From positions 5,854,001-5,918,000 of the forward strand of contig NZ_FMHT01000003.1 of the NCBI RefSeq assembly GCF_900091585.1: a stretch of DNA of 64,000 nt. The letters run 5' to 3'. Below, piece after piece: positions 1-8,358 of this stretch. The stretch's first letter is position 1; the number at the start of each line of letters is the position of its first letter. The stretch comes from Micromonospora nigra. GTDB taxonomy: Bacteria > Actinomycetota > Actinomycetes > Mycobacteriales > Micromonosporaceae. Position numbers and translations under genes: made by a program. The notes below the pieces were generated by a model. The model did not search any database. It was not told where the DNA came from and saw only the letters and a list, made by a program, of their open reading frames with translations.

Positions 1-116
1 TCCACGTTCACCCGGACTCCCGACACCAGATGCGATAACTCCCGGTAAGGAGACTAGAGCGCAGGGTGGTGCCGTACGTCCGATTCGGGGAAACCGGGGT
101 TCATGGGACAGCCGGG

Positions 117-1550
117 TCAGCCGGTGACCCCCGTGGCGTCGCCGCCGCCGGCCCCGCCGGTGCCGCCGGCCCCGCCGTCGTTCCCGCCGTCGTTGCCACC
201 CCCGCCGGAGTCCGGCGGGGGTGCCGTGGTGGTGGTCGGCGTCGGGCCGGTGGTCGGCGTGGTCGGTCCCGGCTCGCCGGTCGTCGGCGCCGGCGCCGGC
301 GAGGTCGTCACCGGAGCCGGGGACGTCGGCGGGATGGAGTCGCTGGGCTGCGGAGTCGTCGGTTGCGGCGACGCGGACTCCGTCGGGCTTCCGGTCGACC
401 CGGCCGGCAGCATCGGTGGCAGCGGGTCCGTCCCGGGCTGCTCCTCGCTCGGTGATGCCTCGACGTCGCCCGGTTCGCTCGCGGGAGCGGTGGTCGGCAG
501 GTTCACCGCCGGTGTGTTGGCCGTGTCGGTCGCGCCCAGAGCCGCACCGAGCGCGGTGAGCGCGACGAGAACGGCGGTCAGTGCGCCCACCAGGGCGCCC
601 CGCCGACGCCGGCCCGCCGCCCCGCCGACCGCCGCGACCGGCAGGTCCGTCCGGGTGTCCGGCCCGGCGCCGCGCAGCGGGGCCGCCGGCGCGACCAGCG
701 CCGTCGCCGTCGCCGTCGAACTGCCCGAGACGGCGGCGCGGGCGGCCTCGGCCATCGTCGCGCCGCTGGAGAACCGGTCCACCGGGTCTTTCGCCAGCGC
801 GCGGGCGACCAGCGCCCGGACCGCCTCGGGAACGTCGTGCGGCAGCTCCGGTGGCTCGTCGTCGAGGTGCCGGACGGCGACCTGGAGGGGATTGTCGCCG
901 GTGAACGGCGGGCTGCCGGTCAGGCAGCAGTAGGCGACGGCACCGAGGGCGTACAGGTCGGTGGCACCGGAGACGGGCCGCCCGGCGGCCTGCTCGGGCG
1001 CCATGTAGAGGGCGGTTCCGGGCACGGCGTTGGTGCTGGTGATGCTGGTCACGTTCGACGAACGGGCCACGCCGAAGTCGACCAGCACGACCGTGCCGTC
1101 CTCCTGGACCAGCAGATTGCTCGGTTTGACGTCCCGGTGCACGATCCCACCGAGGTGCGCGGCGTGCAGGGCCTGGGCCGCCTGCGCCACGATCGACATG
1201 GTCTCGGCGACGTCGATGCGACCCTCAGCCTCGATCCGCTTGGACAGCGGCTGGCCGGTGACGAACTCCATGACGAGGTAGTCGGCCCGGCCGCCGTCGG
1301 GCAGGTCGTCCTCGCCGCAGTCGAAGACCTGGACGATTCCCGGATGGCGCAGGGCCGCCATGATCCGTGCCTCGGCGCGGAACCGGGCGATGAAGTCGGG
1401 GTCGGAGACCAGCGCGGGCAGCAGGACCTTGACCGCGACCTGCCGGCCCAGCACCAGGTCGGAGGCGCGCCAGACGTCGCCCATGCCGCCGGTGGCGACA
1501 CGCTCGTCCAGGCGGTACCGACCGCTGAGTACGACCTCCGATGACAACAC
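117..1550 (-). CDS. Membrane Ser/Thr protein kinase (PknB/PknA type)
   Basis: Predicted one-pass membrane kinase of 477 aa that phosphorylates Ser/Thr residues. The N-terminal kinase domain (about aa 10-270) shows the glycine loop VATGGMGDVW, the lysine in VAVKVL, the catalytic loop HRDVKPSNLL, DFGVA, and the activation-segment end GTALYMAPEQ. A linker leads to one hydrophobic segment (GALVGALTAVLVALTALGAA). A Pro/Thr/Ser-rich extracellular stretch and a glycine-rich tail follow. No PASTA repeats are visible, so the ligand-binding part differs from PknB. The GTG at 1550 is chosen because the kinase fold begins just after it; the in-frame extension to 1625 looks non-coding. Substrates cannot be told from sequence. 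The divergent neighbour is a sigma-factor gene. Confidence 0.93.
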   Translation of the reverse strand: MLSSEVVLSGRYRLDERVATGGMGDVWRASDLVLGRQVAVKVLLPALVSDPDFIARFRAEARIMAALRHPGIVQVFDCGEDDLPDGGRADYLVMEFVTGQPLSKRIEAEGRIDVAETMSIVAQAAQALHAAHLGGIVHRDVKPSNLLVQEDGTVVLVDFGVARSSNVTSITSTNAVPGTALYMAPEQAAGRPVSGATDLYALGAVAYCCLTGSPPFTGDNPLQVAVRHLDDEPPELPHDVPEAVRALVARALAKDPVDRFSSGATMAEAARAAVSGSSTATATALVAPAAPLRGAGPDTRTDLPVAAVGGAAGRRRRGALVGALTAVLVALTALGAALGATDTANTPAVNLPTTAPASEPGDVEASPSEEQPGTDPLPPMLPAGSTGSPTESASPQPTTPQPSDSIPPTSPAPVTTSPAPAPTTGEPGPTTPTTGPTPTTTTAPPPDSGGGGNDGGNDGGAGGTGGAGGGDATGVTG

Positions 1551-2117
1551 AGCATAACCGTACCCACTCCCCGGGCACCCGGCTCGCCGCGGTGGGTCGC
1601 CTTCGGGTCGCCGAGGGCCCGCCACGCGGTCGGACCCACCGCCCCAGCGGGATCGGCGTCACCGGCCGGACGCGTACGGTGACGACGCCCGCCGGATCGC
1701 TGCCGGACCCGGGCCGCTCGGGCCCCGGGTGGGCCGTGGCGGGCGCGTGGCTGTCACGGGCGGGCGCGTGGCGTCACGGGCGGGCGCGTGGGCGTCACGA
1801 CCACCGACCGCGTTACGGCGAACCGCCGTCCGGTGTGATAGACAATTCTCACCTTCGGCTCCGCCGGTGGCGACGCGTGCGGTGGGTCGTGCTCCTGTCA
1901 TTGGTCCGGTTCAGGTCCGCCGCCGACGTCGCCGCTGCGAGCCGCGGTCGTCCGCGAGCCGTGGCCGACCTTCCGACCGGGCAGCCAGTCCCGGCACGAC
2001 CATGCCAACGGGGGGCCCAGGTGCGCGGACAGGTCTGTTCGACGGGCCGGGCAGGCGTCACACCCACCCCCGGTCCACACCGCCGGGGTGCCGTCGACGA
2101 GCGGGGGACGGGGCCCC
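1551..2117. other. Divergent intergenic region, no gene seen
   Basis: This stretch lies between the kinase (-) and the sigma-factor gene (+). It must hold the promoters of both, but I cannot pick convincing -35/-10 elements. It contains a threefold tandem repeat (annotated separately) and a locally AT-richer stretch around 1835-1860. Reading frames here have no family resemblance and poor codon use. Confidence 0.5.
1739..1799. repeat. Three 20-21 bp tandem repeats
   Basis: Three near-identical units (1739-1759, 1760-1779, 1780-1799) share GCGGGCGCGTGG followed by a GTCACG element. They lie in the kinase/sigma divergent region. They could be operator copies or simple slippage products. Confidence 0.8.
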
Positions 2118-2759
2118 GTGTCCGGTGAGCTGACCGAGGCTGTCGCCGCGGCCCAGGCCGGCGACGAGGGGGCCTTCCGTTATCTCTACCGCACCCTCCA
2201 ACCCGGCCTGCTGCGCTACCTCACGGCGCTGGTCGGCGCCGACGCGGAGGACGTGGCCTCGGAGACGTGGCTCCAGGTCTCCCGTGACCTGTCGTCCTTC
2301 ACCGGCGGCGAGTTCCGCGCCTGGACGGTGACCATCGCCCGCAACCGGGCCATGGACCACCTGCGCCGCCAGCGGCGACGCCCCGCGCTGCCGGTCCCGG
2401 TGCAGGCCCTCGCCGACCTCGCCGCAGACGTCGACACCGCCGAACGGGCCGGCGAGACCATCGGCACCGAGGCCGCGCTCGCCCTGATCGCGTCGCTACC
2501 GCCCCGGGAGGCCGAGGCCGTCCTGCTGCGGGCGGTCGTCGGTCTCGACGCCGAGTCCGCCGGACGGGTTTTGGGTCGCCGTGCCGGTGCCGTCCGCACC
2601 GCCGCCCACCGGGGTCTGCGCCGGTTGGCCGCCCTCCTGGACCGTGCCGACCGCGTCGATCCCGGCACGCCGGCGACGAACCCGCAGCCGGCGACCCCGC
2701 CCCGGCCGCGCGCCGCCCGCCCCCGGCAGACGCCGCACATCGAACCGGCGGACGGCTGA
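2118..2759 (+). CDS. ECF-like RNA polymerase sigma factor
   Basis: Sigma-70 family protein of about 213 aa that would direct RNA polymerase to a specific regulon. Region 2 spans roughly aa 10-85, with the typical AEDVASETWLQV and FRAWTVTIARNRAMDHLRR segments. Region 4 (about aa 125-180) has LPPREAEAVLLRAVVGLD followed by a helix-turn-helix. The tail is Pro/Arg-rich. GTG 2118 follows a GGGGACGGGG stretch; GTG 2088 in the same frame is the alternative. The next gene starts 1 nt after the stop and encodes a one-pass membrane protein, a typical position for an anti-sigma partner. The regulon is unknown. Confidence 0.88.
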   Translation: MSGELTEAVAAAQAGDEGAFRYLYRTLQPGLLRYLTALVGADAEDVASETWLQVSRDLSSFTGGEFRAWTVTIARNRAMDHLRRQRRRPALPVPVQALADLAADVDTAERAGETIGTEAALALIASLPPREAEAVLLRAVVGLDAESAGRVLGRRAGAVRTAAHRGLRRLAALLDRADRVDPGTPATNPQPATPPRPRAARPRQTPHIEPADG

Positions 2760-2760
2760 C

Positions 2761-3531
2761 GTGAGGGACATCAGGATGATCTTCCGACGGTCCGGGCCCG
2801 ACGCGGCCGACCTCGACGCCCTCCTCGCCGCGCCCCGCACCGGCGACCCGGCGGCCGACCCCGTGGCCGGCGTACTGCACGCCGCCGCCGCCCCGGCTCG
2901 CCCCGACGAACTCGCCGGCGAGGAAGCGGCCCTGGCCGCCTTCCGGGCCACCCGGGCCGCCGGCCCCGCCCCGGTCGCGCCGCAACGTCGTCGTCGCCCC
3001 GCCGCCGGTGCTGTGGCCTGGCTCGCGGGCGTGGCCGCCGTCGCCACCGCCGGAGCGGCGTTCGCCGCGGCGGCCCTCGACCAGCCGACCGCACCGCCGC
3101 CGCCCGGGCCCCAGGCACCCGCACCGCCCACCGCCCCGGCCACCGCGTCCGCGACGGCGGATCCGACAGCCACCGACGGCCGGGACGACTCCACCACCGG
3201 GGCGCCCACCACCCCCGACGGCGCGACCACCGCCCCGCCCGACGGCGCCACCGCCGTCCCGGCCCCCTCACCGACGCCCTCCACCAGCGGTGGCACCGCG
3301 CCCGGCGACTCGAACAGCACCGCCGACCTGGCGGGCAAGTGCCGGGCCTACCTGGCGAAGTCCCCGCGGCAGCGGGAGCGCGCCCTCGACACTCCCGCCT
3401 TCGCCGAACTGGTCGCCGCAGCCGGTGGGCGTGACCAGGTCACCGCGTACTGCGAGGGGCTGGTCCCGCAGGAGGCGTCCGCCCCGCGGGCCGGCTCCGA
3501 CCCGAGCACCGCGCCGCCCCCCGCCGACTGA
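2761..3531 (+). CDS. One-pass membrane protein, possible anti-sigma partner
   Basis: Protein of 256 aa with an acidic/alanine-rich cytoplasmic N-terminus (about aa 1-75) and a basic stretch RRRR before one membrane segment (about aa 82-103). A long Pro/Thr/Ala-rich linker follows, then a small C-terminal module (about aa 190-235) with two Cys (KCRAYLAK and TAYCEGL). No zinc-binding HxxxCxxC anti-sigma motif is visible. GTG 2761 follows the sigma-factor stop by 1 nt, so the two are probably translationally coupled. The anti-sigma or sensor role is inferred from topology and position only. The reading frame continues upstream, but that part overlaps the sigma gene. Confidence 0.75.
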   Translation: MRDIRMIFRRSGPDAADLDALLAAPRTGDPAADPVAGVLHAAAAPARPDELAGEEAALAAFRATRAAGPAPVAPQRRRRPAAGAVAWLAGVAAVATAGAAFAAAALDQPTAPPPPGPQAPAPPTAPATASATADPTATDGRDDSTTGAPTTPDGATTAPPDGATAVPAPSPTPSTSGGTAPGDSNSTADLAGKCRAYLAKSPRQRERALDTPAFAELVAAAGGRDQVTAYCEGLVPQEASAPRAGSDPSTAPPPAD

Positions 3532-3734
3532 CCACCCGCCACCGCCACCGCTTCCGGCCCCGCTCCGCCCCGTTCCGGTCCCTCCCGGCCGACCCGGCAC
3601 ACCGGAATCCGCCCGGCACCCGGAGTTCCTCTGCTAGACACAAGATGGTGACGCTGTGGACGCCCCCGTCGATGACGGTGGGTCGCGGTACGGTGACACC
3701 GGTCGAAGTAGGCGCGGGGAAGGGAGCCCGGTCT

Positions 3735-4970
3735 GTGGTGACGTCGCCCGAGGTGGACACGATCAACGTCCTGCGGGACCACGCCGCCGCGGCGGGTCAT
3801 CTCGCCCGGATCTGCTTCAAGACCGGCCCCCCGACCCACACCGGCGTCGAACTGGAATGGACGGTCCACGACGCCGCCGATCCCGCCCGTGCGGTGGACG
3901 CGGCGCGACTGCGGGCGGCGCTCGGGCACCACAGCCCCGCCACCCTCGACCCCGCCAGCCCGGCCCTGCGGCTCGGGCACGGCGGCACGGTGACCGTGGA
4001 ACCCGGCGGCCAGGTGGAGATCTCCACCCCTCCGCAGCCCTCCCTCACCACCCTCATCGCCGCCACCGGCACCGAGATCGCCCAGCTCACCGGCCTGCTG
4101 CGCGCGGCCGGACTGGTCCTCGGACACAGCGGCATCGACCCGCACCGGGTGCCCCGCGCGGTCCTCGACACGCCCCGCTACCGGGCCATGCGCACGATGT
4201 TCGACCGTCGCGGACCGGCCGGGCGGACCATGATGTACAGCACCGCCGGCCTGCAGATCTGCCTCGATGCCGGCCAACCGGACCAGGTTCCCGCCCGCTG
4301 GGCCATGCTGCACGCCGTCGGGCCGCCGCTGCTGGCCGCCTTCGCCACCGCCCACCGGCACGCCGGGCGCTCCACCGGGTGGGCGTCGGCCCGGATGGCT
4401 GCCTGGTGCGACATCGACCCCGCCCGCACCGCCCCGGTCTGGACGCCGCAGACCGCCGACCGGGACCCTGTCGCGGCCTGGACGGCGTACGCCCTCGCCG
4501 CCCCGCTGCTGTGCCTGCGCGCGGCCGACGGCGACTGGACCGCCCCGGCCGGCGTCACCTTCGCCGACTGGCTCGACGGCGCGCTACCCCGGCCGCCCAC
4601 CACCGACGACCTCGAATACCACCTCAGCACCCTGTTCCCGCCGGTGCGCCCGCGCGGCTACCTGGAGGTGCGCTACCTCGACACCCAGCCGGGTGACGGC
4701 TGGCGGATACCGCTGGCGGTGCTGGCCGCCCTGCTCAGTGGCGCCGACATCACGGCCGAGGCCAGGGCCGCGGCGACCGGGGTGGCGCACCGCTGGTCCG
4801 CCGCCGCCCGCGCCGGCCTGGCGGATCCGGCCCTGGCCGCCGCCGCGGCGAGGCTGCTCGACCTGGCATTGACCGCCCTGCCCCGGCTCGGGCTGCCGGC
4901 GGCCCTGCACGACGAGATCGACCGAGGCGTACGGCGGCGCCGCGCCGCCGCGGGAAGGGGAGACCGGTGA
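3735..4970 (+). CDS. egtA: Glutamate-cysteine ligase of ergothioneine biosynthesis, EgtA
   Basis: Predicted to make gamma-glutamylcysteine from glutamate and cysteine with ATP, supplying the sulfur donor for ergothioneine. About 411 aa, matching the actinobacterial EgtA branch of the GCS2 family. The N-terminal TGVELEWTVHD segment and later GHSGIDP and YRAMRTMFD segments fit the family, and the gene directly precedes egtB. GTG 3735 (or 3738) is chosen over the frame's earlier start because GGGAAGGGAG lies just upstream. The 3' end overlaps egtB by 4 nt (GTGA), indicating translational coupling. Confidence 0.92.
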   Translation: MVTSPEVDTINVLRDHAAAAGHLARICFKTGPPTHTGVELEWTVHDAADPARAVDAARLRAALGHHSPATLDPASPALRLGHGGTVTVEPGGQVEISTPPQPSLTTLIAATGTEIAQLTGLLRAAGLVLGHSGIDPHRVPRAVLDTPRYRAMRTMFDRRGPAGRTMMYSTAGLQICLDAGQPDQVPARWAMLHAVGPPLLAAFATAHRHAGRSTGWASARMAAWCDIDPARTAPVWTPQTADRDPVAAWTAYALAAPLLCLRAADGDWTAPAGVTFADWLDGALPRPPTTDDLEYHLSTLFPPVRPRGYLEVRYLDTQPGDGWRIPLAVLAALLSGADITAEARAAATGVAHRWSAAARAGLADPALAAAAARLLDLALTALPRLGLPAALHDEIDRGVRRRRAAAGRGDR

Positions 4971-6304
4971 CCGGGACCACGACCGGGCGTACGGGCGCGG
5001 AGGAGCTGCGTGGCCGCATCGCCGCCGAACTGGAGCGCACCCGCGCCCGTACGGTGCTGCTGACCGACGCCGTCGACGACGCGGACCTGATGCGGCAGCA
5101 CTCGCCGCTGATGTCCCCGCTGGTCTGGGACCTGGCCCACGTCGGCAACCAGGAGGAGTTGTGGCTGGTTCGTGACGTCGGTGGCCGGGAACCGGTCCGG
5201 CACGACATCGACGACCTGTACGACGCCTTCAAGCAGCCCCGTCGTGACCGCCCGTCGCTGCCGCTGCTGCCGCCGGCCGAGGCACGTGCCTACGTGGACA
5301 CCGTCCGGAGCAAGGTGTTCGACCTGCTCGACGGCCTCGCGTTCAGCGACCGGCCGTTGGTGGCGGACGGCTTCGCCTTCGGGATGATCATCCAGCACGA
5401 GCAGCAGCACGACGAGACCATGCTGGCCACCCACCAGCTGCGTGCCGGCCGGGCCGTGCTGCACGCCCCGCCGCCGCCCGAGCCGGCCGTACGGGTCGGC
5501 GGGGAGGTCCTGGTGCCGGCGGGCCCGTTCACCATGGGCACCGACACCGACCCGTGGGCGCTGGACAACGAGCGGCCCGCTCACCGGGTCGACCTGCCGG
5601 CGTACGCGATCGACGCGACACCGGTGACCAACGGGGCGTACCGCGCGTTCATCGCCGACGGCGGCTACGACGAGCCGCGCTGGTGGACCGCCGAGGGCTG
5701 GCGACACCGGCGGGAGGCGGGGCTGAGCGCGCCGATGCACTGGCGGCGCGACGGCGACGGCTGGGCGTACCGGCGCTTCGGCCGCTGGTCGCCGGTGCGC
5801 GACGACGAGCCGGTGGTGCACGTCTGCTTCCACGAGGCGCAGGCGTACGCGACCTGGGCCGGCAAGCGCCTACCGACCGAGGCGGAGTGGGAGAAGGCGG
5901 CCCGCTTCGACCCGGCCACCGGGCGGTCCCGGCGCTACCCGTGGGGCGACGACGACCCGACCACCGCCCACGCCAACCTGGGGCAGCGGCACCTGTGGCC
6001 GGCGTCCGTCGGCGCGTACCCGGGCGGGGCCTCGCCGCTGGGGGTGCACCAGCTGATCGGCGACGTGTGGGAGTGGACGTCGACGGCGTTCCGGGGGCAT
6101 CCGGGCTTCCGCGCCTTCCCCTACCGGGAGTACTCGGAGGTGTTCTTCGGCGACGACCACCGGGTGCTGCGCGGGGGGTCGTTCGGCACCGACCGGTCCG
6201 CCTGCCGGGGCACCTTCCGCAACTGGGACTACCCGGTCCGGCGTCAGATCTTCAGTGGTTTCCGCTGCGCCCGGGACGTCCACCCGGACGAGGTGACGCG
6301 GTGA
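4967..6304 (+). CDS. egtB: Hercynylcysteine sulfoxide synthase, EgtB
   Basis: Non-haem iron oxygenase joining hercynine and gamma-glutamylcysteine through a C-S bond with sulfoxidation. 445 aa. The N-terminal DinB-like domain (about aa 10-160) carries the iron ligands, including the HEQQH pair (HxxxH). The C-terminal formylglycine-generating-enzyme fold (about aa 175-440) has GPFTMGTD, RLPTEAEWEKAAR, GDVWEWT and GGSFGTDR. GTG 4967 lies inside the egtA stop and is preceded by GGGAAGGGGAG. Confidence 0.96.
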   Translation: MTGTTTGRTGAEELRGRIAAELERTRARTVLLTDAVDDADLMRQHSPLMSPLVWDLAHVGNQEELWLVRDVGGREPVRHDIDDLYDAFKQPRRDRPSLPLLPPAEARAYVDTVRSKVFDLLDGLAFSDRPLVADGFAFGMIIQHEQQHDETMLATHQLRAGRAVLHAPPPPEPAVRVGGEVLVPAGPFTMGTDTDPWALDNERPAHRVDLPAYAIDATPVTNGAYRAFIADGGYDEPRWWTAEGWRHRREAGLSAPMHWRRDGDGWAYRRFGRWSPVRDDEPVVHVCFHEAQAYATWAGKRLPTEAEWEKAARFDPATGRSRRYPWGDDDPTTAHANLGQRHLWPASVGAYPGGASPLGVHQLIGDVWEWTSTAFRGHPGFRAFPYREYSEVFFGDDHRVLRGGSFGTDRSACRGTFRNWDYPVRRQIFSGFRCARDVHPDEVTR

Positions 6305-6332
6305 GCGTGGACGGTGGGACGGTGTTCGGCTG

Positions 6333-7079
6333 ATGTGCCGCCACCTGGCTTACCTGGGGCCGCCGGTCTCCCTGCGGGAACTGCTGTTCGACCCGCCGTA
6401 CTCGCTGCTGCGCCAGTCGTGGGCCCCGCGGGACATGCGTGGCGGCGGGACGGTCAACGCCGACGGGTTCGGGGTCGGCTGGTATCCCGGCGACGGCGAG
6501 CCGGTGCGCTACCGGCGGGCCCAGCCGATGTGGAGCGACCCCACGATCGCCCAGCTGGCGGCTGTCACGTCGGCCGGCGCGGTGCTCGCCGCGGTCCGTT
6601 CCGCCACCGTCGGCATGGCGGTGCTCGACGGCGCCGCCGCACCCTTCGCCGAGGGGCGGTGGCTGTTCAGCCACAACGGGGTGGTCCGGGGCTGGCCGGA
6701 CTCGATGGTGCCGTTGGCCGGCGGGTTGCCGGTGCGTGACCTGCTGACGCTGGACGCGACCACCGACTCGGCGCTGCTGTGGGCGCTGGTGCGGCACCGA
6801 CTGCGGGCCGGGGTGAAGCCGGCTCGCGCCCTCGCCGAGACGGTCACCGCGGTCGCCGTCGCCGCGCCCGGTTCCCGCCTGAATTTGCTGCTCACCGATG
6901 GGCACACCGTGGTGGCCAGCGCGGCCGGCCATGCCCTGTCCCTGCGGGCGACGCCCGCGTCGGTGGTGGTGGCGTCCGAACCGCACGACGACGAGACCGG
7001 CTGGCGGGAGGTGCCGGACGGGCACCTGGTGGAGGCCACCGCGACGGGCGTGCGGGTGCGCGCCCTCGCGGAGGTGTGA
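6333..7079 (+). CDS. egtC: Gamma-glutamyl-hercynylcysteine sulfoxide amidohydrolase, EgtC
   Basis: Class II glutamine-amidotransferase fold that removes the gamma-glutamyl group from the EgtB product. 248 aa. It starts MCRHLAYLG; after Met removal Cys2 would be the N-terminal nucleophile, which fixes the start at 6333. NADGFGVGWY and FSHNGVV are typical Ntn-hydrolase segments. It lies 28 nt after egtB in the conserved order egtA-B-C-D. The ribosome binding site is weak, so coupling with egtB is likely. Confidence 0.95.
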   Translation: MCRHLAYLGPPVSLRELLFDPPYSLLRQSWAPRDMRGGGTVNADGFGVGWYPGDGEPVRYRRAQPMWSDPTIAQLAAVTSAGAVLAAVRSATVGMAVLDGAAAPFAEGRWLFSHNGVVRGWPDSMVPLAGGLPVRDLLTLDATTDSALLWALVRHRLRAGVKPARALAETVTAVAVAAPGSRLNLLLTDGHTVVASAAGHALSLRATPASVVVASEPHDDETGWREVPDGHLVEATATGVRVRALAEV

Positions 7080-7087
7080 GGCGCAGG

Positions 7088-7117
7088 CACGTCGATCCGA
7101 GCCACGTCGATCCGAGC
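7088..7117. repeat. Two exact 15-bp direct repeats before egtD
   Basis: CACGTCGATCCGAGC occurs twice head to tail (7088-7102, 7103-7117), followed by CAC and GGAGGGA, the egtD ribosome binding site. It lies between the egtC stop and the egtD start. Confidence 0.9.
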
Positions 7118-7132
7118 CACGGAGGGAAGCAC

Positions 7133-8098
7133 ATGAGCGCGGAACCGCTGGAGATCCACCTGGAGGAGCAGGACCTGGGCCGCAGTCTGCGTCACGACGT
7201 CCGGGTCGGTCTGACGGCCGACCCGAAGTGGCTGCCGCCGAAGTGGTTCTACGACGCCCGGGGCAGCGAGCTGTTCGAGGAGATCACCCGGTTGCCGGAG
7301 TACTACCCGACCCGGGCCGAACGCGCGATCCTGGCCGGGCGCGCGGGGCTCGTCGCGGAGCTGACCGGCGCGAAGACGCTGATCGAGTTGGGCAGCGGTT
7401 CCTCGGAGAAGACCCGGCTGTTGCTCGACGCGTTCACCCGCCGGGGCGGGCTGGGCACCTTCGTGCCGTTGGACGTGTCGGACAGCGCGCTGCGCCGTTC
7501 GACGGCGCAGATCGCCGACGACTATCCGGGGCTGCGGGTGCGGGGCATCGTCGGGGACTTCACCCGGCACCTCGACCGGCTGCCGGCGGGCGGACGGCGC
7601 TTGGTGGTGTTCCTCGGTGGCACCATCGGCAACCTGCTGCCGGCCGAGCGGGCGAACTTCCTGGCCGCGATGCGGGCCGCCCTGGAGTCGGGGGACTGGC
7701 TGCTGATCGGCACCGACCTGGTGAAGGACCCGGCGGTGGTGGTGCCGGCCTACGACGACGCGGCCGGGGTGACCGCCGAGTTCAACCGCAACGTGCTGCG
7801 GGTGCTCAACCGCGAGTTGGGTGCCGACTTCGATCCGGAGGCGTTCACCCACGTCGCCCACTGGGATCCGGAGCGGGAGTGGATCGAGATGCGGCTGCGC
7901 GCCGAGCGGCCGATGCGGGTGCGGGTGCTCGACCTGACGGTCGAGTTCGCCGCGGGCGAGGAGCTGCGCACCGAGGTGTCGGCCAAGTTCCGCCCCGCGG
8001 GTGTCGCCGCCGAACTGGCCGCCGCGGGTTTCGTGGCCGAGGCGTTCTGGACGGACCCCGATGCCCTGTTCGGCGTCACCCTGGCCCGCGCCGACTGA
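7133..8098 (+). CDS. egtD: Histidine N-alpha-methyltransferase, EgtD
   Basis: SAM-dependent methyltransferase converting histidine to hercynine, the first committed ergothioneine step. 321 aa, the usual EgtD length. The SAM-binding motif LIELGSGSSEKTRLLLDAF (about aa 80-100), LDVSDSALRRS, and FLGGTIGNL fit the family. WFYDARGSELFEEIT near the N-terminus is also typical. ATG 7133 has GGAGGGA upstream. No egtE (PLP C-S lyase) gene follows; the operon ends here and a riboswitch leader begins within 100 nt. Confidence 0.97.
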   Translation: MSAEPLEIHLEEQDLGRSLRHDVRVGLTADPKWLPPKWFYDARGSELFEEITRLPEYYPTRAERAILAGRAGLVAELTGAKTLIELGSGSSEKTRLLLDAFTRRGGLGTFVPLDVSDSALRRSTAQIADDYPGLRVRGIVGDFTRHLDRLPAGGRRLVVFLGGTIGNLLPAERANFLAAMRAALESGDWLLIGTDLVKDPAVVVPAYDDAAGVTAEFNRNVLRVLNRELGADFDPEAFTHVAHWDPEREWIEMRLRAERPMRVRVLDLTVEFAAGEELRTEVSAKFRPAGVAAELAAAGFVAEAFWTDPDALFGVTLARAD

Positions 8099-8190
8099 GC
8101 CGGGCGGGGGCGGTGAGGGCCACGCCGGTCCGCCCCCGCTGGTGCGGATCTCCACCCCCGCGGCGGACCTCCGCCCGGCTGGGCTAGGGT

Positions 8191-8296
8191 GGTCGCGCGA
8201 AGGGGAGTAGCCCCCAATGTCGTGGTCGACACACTGGTGCGTCGCGCACCCGGCCACGCGGCCTCGTTGCACGGGGCGGGCGAGACCTTCGACCCA
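8191..8296 (+). ncRNA. yybP-ykoY (Mn2+-sensing) riboswitch aptamer
   Basis: The leader carries both conserved yybP-ykoY loop signatures: GAAGGGGAGTAG at 8199-8210 and CGAGACCTTCG at 8281-8291. They are closed by a P1 stem CGAAGG (8198-8203) pairing with CCTTCG (8286-8291). The family binds Mn2+ and commonly precedes manganese exporters, which is exactly what follows here. The assignment is from these motifs by eye. Confidence 0.85.
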
Positions 8297-8354
8297 GGCT
8301 GTCACAGCCGGGTCGAGGGCGCCCCGTACCTCCTCCCGGCCTGATCCGGAAGGA
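8291..8354 (+). promoter_or_regulatory. Riboswitch expression platform with RBS-masking hairpin
   Basis: A first hairpin (GACCC at 8291-8295 and GGCTG at 8297-8301, pairing with CAGCC and GGGTC ending at 8314) shares G8291 and its neighbours with the P1 side. A second hairpin pairs TCCT (8331-8334) and CCGG (8336-8339) with CCGG (8346-8349) and AGGA (8351-8354). The second covers the ribosome binding site GGAAGGA in front of ATG 8359. This suggests translational control, opened when Mn2+ stabilises P1. Confidence 0.6.
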
Positions 8355-8358
8355 TGTC

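Noticed and set aside
1..116. Possible gene end at the left edge
   Set aside because: Short frames ending at 48 or 36 have no recognisable residues; too little sequence to support a gene.
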